Counted from the first letter of the stretch, positions 16,174 to 24,992 are shown. The stretch: DNA of 64,000 bases from Allorhizobium paknamense (GCF_030815125.1 NZ_JAUSWH010000007.1:124001-188000), one strand, 5' to 3'. The notes: generated by a model from the sequence alone, not told the origin. Numbers and translations are program-made.

Positions 16174-16920
16174 ATGGGTTTAATTCAGAAGATGAAACAG
16201 AATAATTCGCGTCACGAAAAATTTAACGGCCATGATACAGGCTCCTCCACGGACAACATCGATGTATTCATTGCCGCCTCTCCTCTTTTCAGAAAGCTTG
16301 ATCTGCAAACGGCGCGGGCCATTATCAGCCGTGGGACATTCAGGGACTATGACAAGAATGAAATCGTCATAACGGAGGGAAGTGAAAAGCGGCTGGTGGG
16401 CTTTGCCGTGAAAGGTCTTTTCGTTTGCCGGAGATGCTCTCCCAACGGTCTTGTGCTGGCACTGCAAAATATTCGCCCCGGCAATGTCTTCTGCGAGATG
16501 TCGCTGATCGATGTCTCGGCCAATAATATCGAGGTGGCCTCCGGCGCCGATAAATCCTGCGCGCTGCTTTTTCCGGTCAAGGTCTTCCGGGAGTTGATGC
16601 TGCAACATCCGGCCCTGAGCGGCAGCATGATCGAGGAAATGGCGGGCCGGATCAATTCACTGGCAGAACTAAGCTTTGAACTGGCTACGATGAAGACGGA
16701 TGATCGTCTGCGCCGCGCCATTTCAAAGCTGGCTCTGGAGACGGATCAACTGCATGACGGCGGCATGATCTATCCCGCGCCCACCCATGCCGAATTGGCC
16801 TCTATGCTTGGCACGACGCGGGAAGTCGTCAGCCGTTCGATCATCGCCCTTTGCCGGGAGGGACTGATCGAAACCAGCCGGCAATCGATCACCATCCGCT
16901 CCGCCCATGCCTTGATGTAA
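16174..16920 (+). CDS. Crp/Fnr-family transcriptional regulator next to the R-body-like cluster
   Basis: About 248 residues. A cyclic-nucleotide-binding-type sensor domain (FIAASPLFRKLDLQTARAI to about residue 150, with GNVFCEMSLIDVSANNIEVA) is followed by a dimerisation helix and a Crp-type winged helix-turn-helix (HAELASMLGTTREVVSRSII). There is no N-terminal four-cysteine cluster, so it is not an iron-sulfur FNR; one CRRC pair occurs inside the sensor domain. The start is uncertain (ATG 16174 or 16192, neither with a strong ribosome binding site). It lies about 300 bp after rebB on the same strand, so it is a good candidate for controlling the cluster. Confidence 0.82.
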   Translation: MGLIQKMKQNNSRHEKFNGHDTGSSTDNIDVFIAASPLFRKLDLQTARAIISRGTFRDYDKNEIVITEGSEKRLVGFAVKGLFVCRRCSPNGLVLALQNIRPGNVFCEMSLIDVSANNIEVASGADKSCALLFPVKVFRELMLQHPALSGSMIEEMAGRINSLAELSFELATMKTDDRLRRAISKLALETDQLHDGGMIYPAPTHAELASMLGTTREVVSRSIIALCREGLIETSRQSITIRSAHALM

Positions 16921-16924
16921 TAGG

Positions 16925-16978
16925 CTACTGCATCATTCCTTAAATCGGAATCGATTTAAGGAGAAAATTATGCAGCAA
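16925..16978 (-). repeat. RIME-like element, second module only, inverted
   Basis: Begins CTACTGCATCATTCCTTAAA and ends AAATTATGCAGCAAG, the reverse of module two in the copy at 4295-4400. Confidence 0.65.
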
Positions 16979-16992
16979 GCTTTTGTTTTTAC

Positions 16993-17039
16993 GCATTTCC
17001 GGGCGGAAAACCGCAGCTACCCTTTTCTCGGGGCAACGC
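16993..17039 (-). repeat. CCGGAAATGC-type palindromic repeat, inverted copy
   Basis: Reads GCATTTCCGGGCGGAAAACC and ends CTCGGGGCAACGC; it is the reverse of copies at 51240-51285 and 63024-63070. It abuts the end of trhO. Confidence 0.6.
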
Positions 17040-17040
17040 C

Positions 17041-17985
17041 CTAACTTCCCAGGTGCCGCTCGCCGCGTTTCCTGGCCAGCGCAATCTGGCGCTGGCGCTG
17101 GCGGTAGCGTTCGCGGTCTTCCTCGCTGCGGCTGCCATGGCAATGCGGACAGGAAACGCCTTCCTCGTAAAGCGGGGACCTGATCTCCTCCGCCGTCAGC
17201 GGGTAGCGGCAGGCGTGGCACAGGCGATGCTCGCCTTCCTTCAATCCGTGTGTAACGGAAACGCGCTCATCGAACACGAAGCAGGCGCCGTCCCAAAGGC
17301 TTTCCTGCTCGGGCACGTGCTCCAGATATTTCAGGATACCGCCCTTGAGGTGGTACACCTCCTCGAAGCCCTGCTGCTTCATGAAGGCGGTGGCCTTTTC
17401 GCAGCGAATGCCGCCGGTGCAATACATGGCGATCTTCGGCTTGTTGTGCAGGCCGGGATTGTTCTTCACCCATTCGGGAAATTCACGGAAGGTCTTGGTA
17501 TTGGGGTCCACTGCGCCGCGAAAAATGCCGATCGCCGTCTCGTAATCATTGCGGGTGTCGATGACGATAGTGTCGGGATCGGAGATCAGCGCGTTCCAGT
17601 CCTTCGGATCGACATAGGTGCCGACGATCTGGTTGGGGTCGATATCCTCGACGCCCATGGTGACGATTTCCTTTTTCAGCCGCACCTTCATGCGCAGGAA
17701 CGGCATGCGCGATGCGCGGCTTTCCTTGTGCTCCAGCCCGGCAAACTCCGGCTGGGCACGCAGAAAAGCAAGGAGCGTGGCAATCGCCTCATCCGTGCCG
17801 GCCACCGTGCCGTTGATGCCTTCATGGGCGAGAAGCAGCGTGCCCTTGATGCCATTGTCCTTGCAGAGCGCGAAAAGTGGCGCACGAAAGCTTTCAAAGC
17901 GCGGAAAGGCTGCAAAATGATAGAGGGCAGCCACGCAGAACGCGCCGCCTTCTTCATGGGCCGGAATGGAGAGATCGTCTGTCAT
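17041..17985 (-). CDS. trhO: tRNA uridine(34) hydroxylase TrhO (rhodanese family, YceA-like)
   Basis: A 314-residue protein with an N-terminal ferredoxin-like domain ([30 protein letters not shown]) and a rhodanese domain with active-site Cys at about residue 189 ([12 protein letters not shown]). The C-terminus has two Cys pairs (CHAC and CPHC) that probably bind a metal. TrhO enzymes oxygenate uridine 34 in tRNA to 5-hydroxyuridine. The ATG at 17985 gives the family's usual N-terminus; the frame is open 25 codons further but that part is not typical. It is convergent with the Crp/Fnr gene, with repeats between. Confidence 0.88.
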   Translation of the reverse strand: MTDDLSIPAHEEGGAFCVAALYHFAAFPRFESFRAPLFALCKDNGIKGTLLLAHEGINGTVAGTDEAIATLLAFLRAQPEFAGLEHKESRASRMPFLRMKVRLKKEIVTMGVEDIDPNQIVGTYVDPKDWNALISDPDTIVIDTRNDYETAIGIFRGAVDPNTKTFREFPEWVKNNPGLHNKPKIAMYCTGGIRCEKATAFMKQQGFEEVYHLKGGILKYLEHVPEQESLWDGACFVFDERVSVTHGLKEGEHRLCHACRYPLTAEEIRSPLYEEGVSCPHCHGSRSEEDRERYRQRQRQIALARKRGERHLGS

Positions 17986-18069
17986 GGCTTGCGAGATAAT
18001 CCCTCCGAAGCCCGGAATCAACGGCTTTTGCGCATCCGGCGATGCTTTGCCTTTCGTCAAGAAACGGAT

Positions 18070-18984
18070 TCAATCCGTGGCGGCTCGCAACCACAAAGCC
18101 GCGATAATCGAGGCTTCCGGTTCTGGACCGTCGGCGAAAAGCGTTTCCGCCCGCGTCAGCGCGTCCTCGCGCAGCGCCTGCTGCTGCCGGATGATCAGGC
18201 CGAACAGGTGAGAGAGCGTTTCCGCATCGGCGAACAGCCCGGCCTCGGCGTCCAGCACACCGGCAAGAACCGAAAGATCATGCTCGTGGCCCAGACAATC
18301 CGCCAGTTGCTTGGCGGTTTGTCGCTTGGCCGAGAGCGCGCTCGGCCAGAGATCGCGCAGCAGCGAAAGCTGCATCCAATAGGTCTGGGTGGCCTTGCGC
18401 AGGTCATGAAAGGCTTCGGAATGCGGCGCTTCGCGGCACTGTACAAGCGCGTTTGCAGCGCGCTTCATCGTCTTTTTCCAGCCCTTGGCGATAATGCGCG
18501 CCGATTTTGCTGGTCTTTGCGGCAAATCCGCTTCCGCCTCGAAGGCGGCAAGCGCTTCGCGGCATCCCTGCGCGGCCCGTTTTGCGGCGTCGGCAAGATC
18601 CCCCGTTGCCTCGGCAATCCGTTCGCGCCGGGCGGTGAAGGCTGTCTTCGCCTCGCTCAGCGCCTGCCGTTCGCCCTCGCTTTCGGCATGGGTTTCGAGA
18701 AAGCCCAGCGTTTCCACGAGAGCTGCGGCATCGCGCACGGTGGAAAGCCTGCGGGCGATATCCCGCAATCTGGCATTTTCCTGCTGCCTGAGGTCCGGGA
18801 TCGCGGCGGCGATCAACCGATAGAGGGCACGGCTGCGTTTCAGGCGCTTGCGGGCGGCGTGAATGGCGTCATGAAGACCGTTCGGCGCCGTCTCGAGAAG
18901 GTGTTCAGCCTGCTGCAACTGCTCCGCCAGGACGGACTGCACCGTATCGCGAAAATCTGCTTCAGGCTTTAAGCGATACGCCAT
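18070..18984 (-). CDS. CHAD-domain protein
   Basis: A 304-residue helical protein of the CHAD family, which bind polyphosphate through conserved histidines and basic residues. The signature LHDAIHAARKRLKRSRALYR is near the N-terminus, and the second half repeats the pattern (FHDLRKATQTYWMQLSLLR). The start at 18984 has GGAG upstream and overlaps the end of the CYTH gene by 23 bp, so the two are translationally coupled. CYTH and CHAD domains are often fused in one protein; here they are separate genes. Confidence 0.88.
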   Translation of the reverse strand: MAYRLKPEADFRDTVQSVLAEQLQQAEHLLETAPNGLHDAIHAARKRLKRSRALYRLIAAAIPDLRQQENARLRDIARRLSTVRDAAALVETLGFLETHAESEGERQALSEAKTAFTARRERIAEATGDLADAAKRAAQGCREALAAFEAEADLPQRPAKSARIIAKGWKKTMKRAANALVQCREAPHSEAFHDLRKATQTYWMQLSLLRDLWPSALSAKRQTAKQLADCLGHEHDLSVLAGVLDAEAGLFADAETLSHLFGLIIRQQQALREDALTRAETLFADGPEPEASIIAALWLRAATD

Positions 18985-19456
18985 TGCGTCGCTCCGCCGC
19001 TGCTCCGCAGGTGGCAAGCCACTGATTGGAAAATCGTTTGTCGCCGGTCACCTCGCGTCCGACCCATGGCGGCAGCGGCGGGTCGTCTTCAGGATTATCG
19101 AGTTCCACCTCGGCCACCACCAGGCCCTGATGGGCGCCGTCGAACACGTCGACCTCCCAGAGATAGCCGCCATATTCCACATTGTACCGGGTTTTGGAAA
19201 TGACGCTGCCCGTTGCCTTGTCGATCATCTCGAGGCCGTCTTCGAGCGGAATGTCATATTCGAATTCATCGCGCGACAGGCCGACATGACCGATCTTGAG
19301 GGTCAGCGTGGCGCATTTCATGTCCTTGATGCGCACGCGCACGGAGCGATCCGTATCCGTGATGATATAACCTTGAAGAAATTTCGATGACTTGCAAAGA
19401 TGCTGTCGCCAGGCATCGCTGCGGACGAGAAACTTGCGTTCGATTTCCTTGGCCAT
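18962..19456 (-). CDS. CYTH-domain triphosphate tunnel enzyme (probable inorganic triphosphatase)
   Basis: A 164-residue CYTH protein. The diagnostic E-x-E-x-K motif is at residues 4-8 (EIERK), followed by FLQGYIITDTDRSVRVRIKD and further alternating charged residues that line the catalytic tunnel (LTLKIGHVG, DEFEYDIPL, WEVDVFDG, AEVEL). Such enzymes hydrolyse triphosphate or related substrates with a divalent metal. It is the first gene of a two-gene unit with the CHAD gene, which suggests polyphosphate metabolism. GGAG lies nine bases before the ATG. Confidence 0.88.
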   Translation of the reverse strand: MAKEIERKFLVRSDAWRQHLCKSSKFLQGYIITDTDRSVRVRIKDMKCATLTLKIGHVGLSRDEFEYDIPLEDGLEMIDKATGSVISKTRYNVEYGGYLWEVDVFDGAHQGLVVAEVELDNPEDDPPLPPWVGREVTGDKRFSNQWLATCGAAAERRNGVSLKA

Positions 19457-19610
19457 CTCGGCTACTCCGTCCCTACACCGCGAAAAGACAATGCGAGAAT
19501 GTCGAACCTTTGGCAAGAGTTCCGGGTTGGCGCTGTGCGCATTTGTCTCGACAGACCGCCATCGGGGCGGTAATCAGGCTTTATTCAATCGTTTGAAAGG
19601 TGACCGCCTC

Positions 19611-20249
19611 ATGGGTTCCAAAACAGATAAACTGCTCGCCGTCCTGAAGCTTCAGCCCGTCGTGCCGGTGTTGATCGTCGAGGATGCCAAGGATGCCGTG
19701 CCGCTTGCCCGGGCGCTGGTTGCCGGTGGTCTGAAGGCCATCGAAATCACCATGCGCACACCCGCCGCACTGGAAGCCGTCAAGCGCGTTGCCGGTGAGG
19801 TGGACGGTGCCGTGGCCGGCGCGGGCACCATCCTCAATCCCGCGCATTTCGAGGCCGCCGTGGCCGCCGGTTCGCAATTCATCGTCAGCCCCGGCACCAC
19901 GCCGGCGCTCTTGTCCGCCGCTGCCGGTTCGGACATCCCGCTTCTGCCGGGTGCCGCCACCGCCAGCGAGGTCATGACGCTGCGCCAGGAAGGCTATGAG
20001 GTGCTGAAATTCTTCCCCGCCGAGCAGGCGGGCGGGGCGGCCTATTTGAAATCGCTGTCCTCGCCGCTGGCCGGAACGCTCTTCTGCCCCACCGGCGGCA
20101 TCTCGCTGAAGAATGCCCGCGACTATCTCTCGCTTCCGAATGTCGTCTGCGTCGGCGGTTCCTGGGTGGCGCCGAAGGAACTGGTGGCGGCGGGCGATTG
20201 GGCCGGGATTACCAAGCTTGCCTCCGAGGCTTTTGAACTGAGAGCATGA
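19611..20249 (+). CDS. eda: 2-dehydro-3-deoxy-phosphogluconate (KDPG) aldolase
   Basis: A 212-residue class I aldolase of the Entner-Doudoroff pathway, cleaving KDPG to pyruvate and glyceraldehyde 3-phosphate. The catalytic Glu is in KAIEITMRT, the GTILNP phosphate/pyruvate region follows, and the Schiff-base lysine is in EVLKFFPAE. CPTGGIS and VGGSWVAP complete the phosphate site. It stands alone, without edd nearby, divergent from the CYTH gene. A related 2-keto-3-deoxy-6-phosphogalactonate activity cannot be excluded. Confidence 0.9.
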   Translation: MGSKTDKLLAVLKLQPVVPVLIVEDAKDAVPLARALVAGGLKAIEITMRTPAALEAVKRVAGEVDGAVAGAGTILNPAHFEAAVAAGSQFIVSPGTTPALLSAAAGSDIPLLPGAATASEVMTLRQEGYEVLKFFPAEQAGGAAYLKSLSSPLAGTLFCPTGGISLKNARDYLSLPNVVCVGGSWVAPKELVAAGDWAGITKLASEAFELRA

Positions 20250-20362
20250 TCCGGACTGAGTGAAGCGAGGATCGACAGGAAAGAGTAAGATCTTTCTGAT
20301 CTGCCCTTGGGCTTGTCGCTTTCAGTTCCTATCTCCCGGTGGTGACAGACCGGGAGATGACG

Positions 20363-21073
20363 ATGTTCGATGCAAAAAAGCTGCTGGAGCAATTTCTGGG
20401 AAGCCAGGTGCCCGGCATGGGGGGCTCGATGCGGGGCCGCGGGGAAGACGCGCTCAAACTCGCCAAGGCCAACCCCTTGAAGACCGGAGCGCTGGTCTCG
20501 CTGCTGCTCGGCACCAAGAAGGGCCGGTCGCTGGCAGGCGGAGCGCTGAAGATCGGTGGATTGGCGCTGATTGCCGGGCTTGGCTACACCGCCTACCGCA
20601 ATTACAAATCCGGCAAGGCTGCCGAAGAGATTCCCGCCCTCCCAGAACTCGCGCCGGTGCCGGAGCAATCGCCCTTCAGCCCGCAACACGCCTTGAGCAA
20701 TGATTTCGCCCTGACGCTGGTGAAGGCCATGATTGCTGCCGCCAAGGCGGACGGTCATATCGATGACGCCGAGCGTAGCGCCATCCTCGAGCGCATCCAT
20801 GCCGTCGATCTGGGCAGCGAGGCGGAAGCCTTCATCGCCGCCGAGCTTGCCAATCCGACCGATCTTGACGGTCTCGTCGCCGCCGCGCGGTCGGAAGAGG
20901 AGAAGGTGGAGCTTTATACGGCATCGCGCCTGACCATCGAGCCGGATACCCGGGCCGAACGGGGCTATCTCGATCTTCTGGCCGGACGGCTGGGTCTGCC
21001 CGATGCGCTGGTCGAGCATATCGAGGTCACGGTGTCTGCGGCCAAGCAAAGCGCCCTGATCGAGCAGGGCTGA
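20363..21073 (+). CDS. DUF533 / TerB-like membrane-associated protein
   Basis: A 236-residue protein with an N-terminal Gly-rich region, a hydrophobic segment (GGALKIGGLALIAGLGYTAY, about residues 57-76) and a C-terminal TerB-like helical domain (KAMIAAAKADGHIDDAERSA, then LYTASRLTIEPDTRAERGYL). This is the arrangement of DUF533 inner-membrane proteins such as YebE, whose role is unknown. The start at 20363 is taken because GGGAG lies six bases ahead; the ATG two codons earlier is too close to that site. No operon partner is seen. Confidence 0.82.
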   Translation: MFDAKKLLEQFLGSQVPGMGGSMRGRGEDALKLAKANPLKTGALVSLLLGTKKGRSLAGGALKIGGLALIAGLGYTAYRNYKSGKAAEEIPALPELAPVPEQSPFSPQHALSNDFALTLVKAMIAAAKADGHIDDAERSAILERIHAVDLGSEAEAFIAAELANPTDLDGLVAAARSEEEKVELYTASRLTIEPDTRAERGYLDLLAGRLGLPDALVEHIEVTVSAAKQSALIEQG

Positions 21074-21127
21074 TCTTTGCGCATGCCGCGCCGCTCCTTA
21101 TTGCCTGATGAAGTTCCTGCAAACGTG

Positions 21128-21164
21128 CCTGAATTCGATTCCGATTCTGGATATTATGCAGTAG
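21128..21164 (+). repeat. Truncated RIME-like second module
   Basis: CCTGAATTCGATTCCGATTC followed by ATATTATGCAGTA matches the right half of module two with several changes. Confidence 0.45.
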
Positions 21165-21194
21165 AGAAGACGAAACGATGCGGAGGGCGGGTGC

Positions 21195-21890
21195 GTGCAG
21201 GATCTGAAGACATACAAGGTAGAGCCGCCCGGCCCCGTGCGGCTTGAAGGCCGGTTCGTGACCGTCGAGCCCTTTCGGGCGGAAGACCATGTTCAGGCCC
21301 TGTGGGAGGCTTTCGGCGGCCTTGAGATCAACCCGACGCTCGAATATTTCACCCAGCCCTATTTCTCCGGCATCGAGGATTTTGCCGCCTGGCTGCAATC
21401 GGTGATCAAAGGCGGCTGGATTCCGCATGTGTTTCGCGACAGGAGCAGCCGTCAGGTGGTGGGCATGGCAAGCTATATGCGTGCAGACCCTGCCAACGGC
21501 GTCGTGGAGGTGGGCGGCGTGGCCCATTCTCCCGCCATGAAGCGCTCGCCGCTATCGACCGAGGCGCATTATCTGATGGCCCGGCATGTGTTCGAAACGC
21601 TCGGCTATCGCCGCTATGAGTGGAAATGCGACAATCGCAATGCGCCGAGCAAGGCCACAGCCCTGCGCTATGGCTTTGCCTTCGAGGGCATTTTCCGGCA
21701 GCACATGATTTCCAAGGGCACCAATCGCGACACCGCCTGGTTTTCGATCATCGACAGCGAGTGGCCGCTGGTCCGCGCCGGGTTCGACGCCTGGCTGTCG
21801 CCGGAGAATTTCGATGCGGACGGCCAGCAGAAACGGCGTCTGGAAGACCTTCGCGCTGAACTGACTGCTGACGCAGGAGTGCAGGCATGA
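21195..21890 (+). CDS. GNAT acetyltransferase, RimJ/RimL type
   Basis: A 231-residue protein. It opens with LEGRFVTVEPFRAEDHVQAL, typical of the RimJ/RimL subgroup, and has the acetyl-CoA region around GVAHSPAMKRSPLSTEAHYL, followed by RYEWKCDNRNAPSKATALRY and the GFAFEGIFRQH strand. Proteins with this pattern acetylate amino groups of proteins or small molecules; the target is unknown. The start is a GTG eight bases after CGGAGGG. Its stop overlaps the start of the next small gene (ATGA), so they are co-translated. Confidence 0.85.
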   Translation: MQDLKTYKVEPPGPVRLEGRFVTVEPFRAEDHVQALWEAFGGLEINPTLEYFTQPYFSGIEDFAAWLQSVIKGGWIPHVFRDRSSRQVVGMASYMRADPANGVVEVGGVAHSPAMKRSPLSTEAHYLMARHVFETLGYRRYEWKCDNRNAPSKATALRYGFAFEGIFRQHMISKGTNRDTAWFSIIDSEWPLVRAGFDAWLSPENFDADGQQKRRLEDLRAELTADAGVQA

Positions 21891-22096
21891 CGGGCCGTGA
21901 CAAGCAGGCGGCGCTGGCCGCCGGACTTATCCTGGTCCTGTTCGGCCTCGGTGTGTTTCTGATGCCGAAGCTGGTTCTGTGGATCGGCGATTATTCCCCC
22001 GCCTTGGCCGCGGCTGCCGGCGCACTGGTGCTTCTGTCCTTCTTTATCGTGCTCTGGCTTCGGGCGCGCTATCAGCGCCGCCATCCTGAAAAGTGA
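21887..22096 (+). CDS. Small two-helix membrane protein
   Basis: A 69-residue protein of no recognised family. Two hydrophobic helices (AALAAGLILVLFGLGVFLMP and AAAAGALVLLSFFIVLWL) are joined by a short loop (LVLWIGDYSP) and followed by a basic tail (RARYQRRHPEK), predicting an inner-membrane hairpin with both ends inside. Four-base overlap with the acetyltransferase gene supports that it is real. Confidence 0.7.
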   Translation: MTGRDKQAALAAGLILVLFGLGVFLMPKLVLWIGDYSPALAAAAGALVLLSFFIVLWLRARYQRRHPEK

Positions 22097-22114
22097 CGGT
22101 CTGCGTAACCGTCT

Positions 22115-23290
22115 TCACGCGCCGCCAGTATAGCCGCCCTGTAGCGAGGCGGCGAGCAGCAGGCTGCCGACCAGGATGATGAAGAGGGCGCCGCCGATTT
22201 CGATGGCGGTTCCCACCCGGCGGCTGAGGGTGGAGCCCGGGCCGCTGAGCCGGACTGCCAGTCCCTTGGCGCCCACGGCGATCATCGCCAGAAGCGAAAC
22301 CGTGATCGCCGTGCCCAGCGCCATGGCGAGAACAGAGAGCACGCCCCCCAGGTAAAGCCCGTTCAGCAGCGAAAAGCTCATCACCAGCAGCGCGCCGGAA
22401 CAGGGACGAAGGCCCACCGCCAGCACCGCCGACCAGGCCTCCTTCAGGGAAAAGTGGTCGGCGCGTACGAGGCTCGGGTCAGGCAGATGACTGCGGCCGC
22501 AATCCTCGCAGATCTCGCCCGGTCGCAGGGCGGTATGGTCATGGTCCAGCGCTTCCGCGCGGAAAGCGAGGCCGGTCGAGGGGCGCATCTGCCCCTTGAG
22601 CATCATTTTTCCTGGCGCCACTGAGGAGGGTGCCTCATCGAAGAGCGAGGACATTGCAACCGGGGCAACCGTGCCGCTGGCGGCCAACCGGACCGGACGC
22701 CAGCTTGAGGCGATGTGCTGCAGCTTCTTCACCAGCAGCCAGACCCCGAAACCGATCACCAGTCCGAAACTGGCGATCTCCATCGTATTGGTGGCTTCCG
22801 TCATGGTAATGCCGGTGCCGCGCAGCGCCAGATAGGTGACGCCCACCACACCGATGGCGACGGCCCCCTGCAACAGCGAGGAAATCAGCGCAATCACCAT
22901 GCCCCGCTTCAGTTCCAACTCGTTGGCGACCATGTAGGAGGAAATCACCGCCTTGCCGTGGCCGGGACCGGCGGCATGGAAAACCCCATAGGCGAAGGAC
23001 AGGCCGACCAGCATCCACAGTGCCTGCCAGTTGTCCCGCATGGCGATCAGGCTTTGCGTCAGTGCCCGGTAGAAGGCCTGCTGATGGGTGTTGATCCACA
23101 GCATCACGCCCGCAAACGGTCCCGTCATCTGAAAGGAGGGTTCCGCCGTGCCGATGCCGAGCGGCGAGGCCGCATGCGCCATGACCGGCAGCAGAAGGGC
23201 GGTGGTGAGGCCAATCAGCACCGTCTTGCTGGTGTGCCTGCAAAGAGAGGTTCGTGTCAAATGGGGGATGGTGAGGCTCAGTTTCCGCAT
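22115..23290 (-). CDS. NicO/RcnA-family nickel/cobalt exporter
   Basis: A 391-residue multi-pass membrane protein. The metal-path motif HAAGPGHGK lies in the second membrane segment, and a second family motif, VGLRPCSGALLVMSF, in the C-terminal half. A long hydrophilic loop between (about residues 205-270) contains ELCEDC-like cysteines and histidines (GEICEDCGRSHL) that may sample metal. The N-terminus has a signal-like hydrophobic stretch. It overlaps the DUF1007 gene by 13 bp, the usual partner of this family. Direction (export) is inferred from RcnA relatives. Confidence 0.85.
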   Translation of the reverse strand: MRKLSLTIPHLTRTSLCRHTSKTVLIGLTTALLLPVMAHAASPLGIGTAEPSFQMTGPFAGVMLWINTHQQAFYRALTQSLIAMRDNWQALWMLVGLSFAYGVFHAAGPGHGKAVISSYMVANELELKRGMVIALISSLLQGAVAIGVVGVTYLALRGTGITMTEATNTMEIASFGLVIGFGVWLLVKKLQHIASSWRPVRLAASGTVAPVAMSSLFDEAPSSVAPGKMMLKGQMRPSTGLAFRAEALDHDHTALRPGEICEDCGRSHLPDPSLVRADHFSLKEAWSAVLAVGLRPCSGALLVMSFSLLNGLYLGGVLSVLAMALGTAITVSLLAMIAVGAKGLAVRLSGPGSTLSRRVGTAIEIGGALFIILVGSLLLAASLQGGYTGGA

Positions 23291-23931
23291 GCGAGATCGA
23301 GCCTCACGGCAAACAGCTTGCCATAATCGGTTCCGGTGGGATCGTTGAAAAACGCTTCTGTCAGCATGCCCTGGTTTTGCTTGATCACCTCATCCGGATT
23401 GGGGCGGATGACGGTGCGCTTGCATTTCTGCCAGCCATTGCCCACCTCGACCAGATCGCTGTCGCTCTTGAAATCGATGGAGGTGTAAAGCGTCGGATCA
23501 TGGACGCCGAAGCTCAGATTGCCCTTGAGCGGAATGGGCTTTTCCGGCTTGACGATGAAGAACACCAGCAGCTTGTTGTCCTTGAAATCGGCGTTGAACA
23601 CCTCCGGCTTGTTCACCTTGATAGTCGCGCCGCTGGCGGTGATGAAGGTGAAATAGCCATAATCGGCCAGCGAACTGCGGATGGTGTTGGCAATGTCCTG
23701 CAATTCGCTGTGATCCAGCTTCAGGTCGCCATTCTTGTCGAAATCCATCAGCACGCTGGAGGAAAAGACCTCGTCGAAGCGCCAGACATTCCTGAGTTCG
23801 GTAACCGTGTTGTTGGCGCCCGCCACCACTTCCAGCCGGGCTTCTGCAAACACATGCGGATGGGCATGGGCCGGAGCGCTTGGCAGAGCGAGAATTGCGG
23901 CCAGCGTCAGGAGGGAGAAGTGTTTTTTCAT
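23278..23931 (-). CDS. DUF1007 periplasmic protein, partner of the NicO exporter
   Basis: A 217-residue secreted protein: signal peptide MKKHFSLLTLAAILALPSAP ending AHA at about residue 23, then the HPHVFAEARLEVV start typical of DUF1007. DFDKNGDLKLDHSEL (about residues 62-76) resembles an EF-hand loop. The middle holds FKDNKLLVFFIVKPEKPIP. Family members are nearly always encoded beside nickel/cobalt exporters, as here, and may feed metal to them. It starts the two-gene transcript. Confidence 0.85.
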   Translation of the reverse strand: MKKHFSLLTLAAILALPSAPAHAHPHVFAEARLEVVAGANNTVTELRNVWRFDEVFSSSVLMDFDKNGDLKLDHSELQDIANTIRSSLADYGYFTFITASGATIKVNKPEVFNADFKDNKLLVFFIVKPEKPIPLKGNLSFGVHDPTLYTSIDFKSDSDLVEVGNGWQKCKRTVIRPNPDEVIKQNQGMLTEAFFNDPTGTDYGKLFAVRLDLACGN

Positions 23932-24004
23932 CGCATCCGCTTCATCGGTCTTGAATGTTCTTTTGGCCCGCGATTCGGACGGAAATGCGGCCTGTTTCCC
24001 CTTT

Positions 24005-24904
24005 TCATGGCGCCGCCTTGCGGAACCAGCCATGCAGGAAATCCACGAAGACCCGCACCTTGGCGGGAAGATAGCGCCGATGCGGGTAAACGGCATAGAT
24101 ACCGCGGTCGGAGGGCAGATAGCTGTCGAGCACCGAGACCAGCAACCCCTGTTCCAGATGCCGCTCGGCAATGAAATCCGGCAGCATGGCAAGGCCCAGC
24201 CCCTTGACGGCGGCTCTTAGCGTTGCCTGCGGGCTGTTCACTTCGATCGGGCCTGAGACATTGACGTTCAGAAGCTGGCCCGACGGTTTTTTGAAGCGGA
24301 TATTGCTGTGGGTGCGGTTGTTGGTGTCGATCAGCACGGGCAGGTTTGCCAGATCCTGCGGATTTTCGATCGGCCCGTATTTCTCCAGGAAGGCGGGGCT
24401 CACGCAGGCGAAAATGCGGAAATCCGCAAGCTTTCTGGCAATCAGGCCGGAATCGTCGAGTTTCGTCACCCGAAGGGCAAGATCGAAACCCTCCTCGATC
24501 AGATCGACGAATCGGTCTTCCGCCACGATTTCGAGGGAAAGATCGGGATGTTCGGCGGCAAAATCGATGAGCGACTGGCCGACTTCGGCATCGATGAAGC
24601 TGCGCGGCACCGAAACCCTGAGCCGCCCGCGCAGATCGGCATTGTTCTCCCGCACCAGATCGGCAAGGTTGTCGATTTCCTTCAGAATGTCGGCGGCGCT
24701 GCGGTAATAGGTGTGGCCAGCTTCGGTGAGCGAGAATTGCCGTGTCGTGCGGTTGAGCAGCAGTGCGCCAAGCTCATCCTCCAACTCTCTGACATATTTG
24801 GATAAAAGTGCCTTGGAGCGCCCCGTGCGGCGGGCGGCGGCTGAAAAGCCTTCTGCTTCCACCACGTCGATAAAGGCACGAATGCGGGTCAGCGTATCCA
24901 TCAT
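24005..24904 (-). CDS. LysR-family transcriptional regulator
   Basis: A 299-residue LysR regulator. The winged helix-turn-helix is at residues ~5-62 (IRAFIDVVEAEGFSAAARRT, then LLSKYVRELEDELGALLLNR), and the substrate-binding domain fills the rest (RLRVSVPRSFIDAEVGQSLI). This subgroup (CrgA/AaeR-like) often controls a divergent gene. It lies between the nickel exporter genes and the ornithine decarboxylase, divergent from the latter with a 541-bp gap; a link to either is not shown by the sequence. Confidence 0.87.
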   Translation of the reverse strand: MMDTLTRIRAFIDVVEAEGFSAAARRTGRSKALLSKYVRELEDELGALLLNRTTRQFSLTEAGHTYYRSAADILKEIDNLADLVRENNADLRGRLRVSVPRSFIDAEVGQSLIDFAAEHPDLSLEIVAEDRFVDLIEEGFDLALRVTKLDDSGLIARKLADFRIFACVSPAFLEKYGPIENPQDLANLPVLIDTNNRTHSNIRFKKPSGQLLNVNVSGPIEVNSPQATLRAAVKGLGLAMLPDFIAERHLEQGLLVSVLDSYLPSDRGIYAVYPHRRYLPAKVRVFVDFLHGWFRKAAP

Positions 24905-24992
24905 TGTCTCCGTTCAATAGACAACAGGTGACGAATTGTTCCGCAAGGTGCAACCGCCTTGCTAAAAAAATCGGCGCGCATGCAAAAACCAC

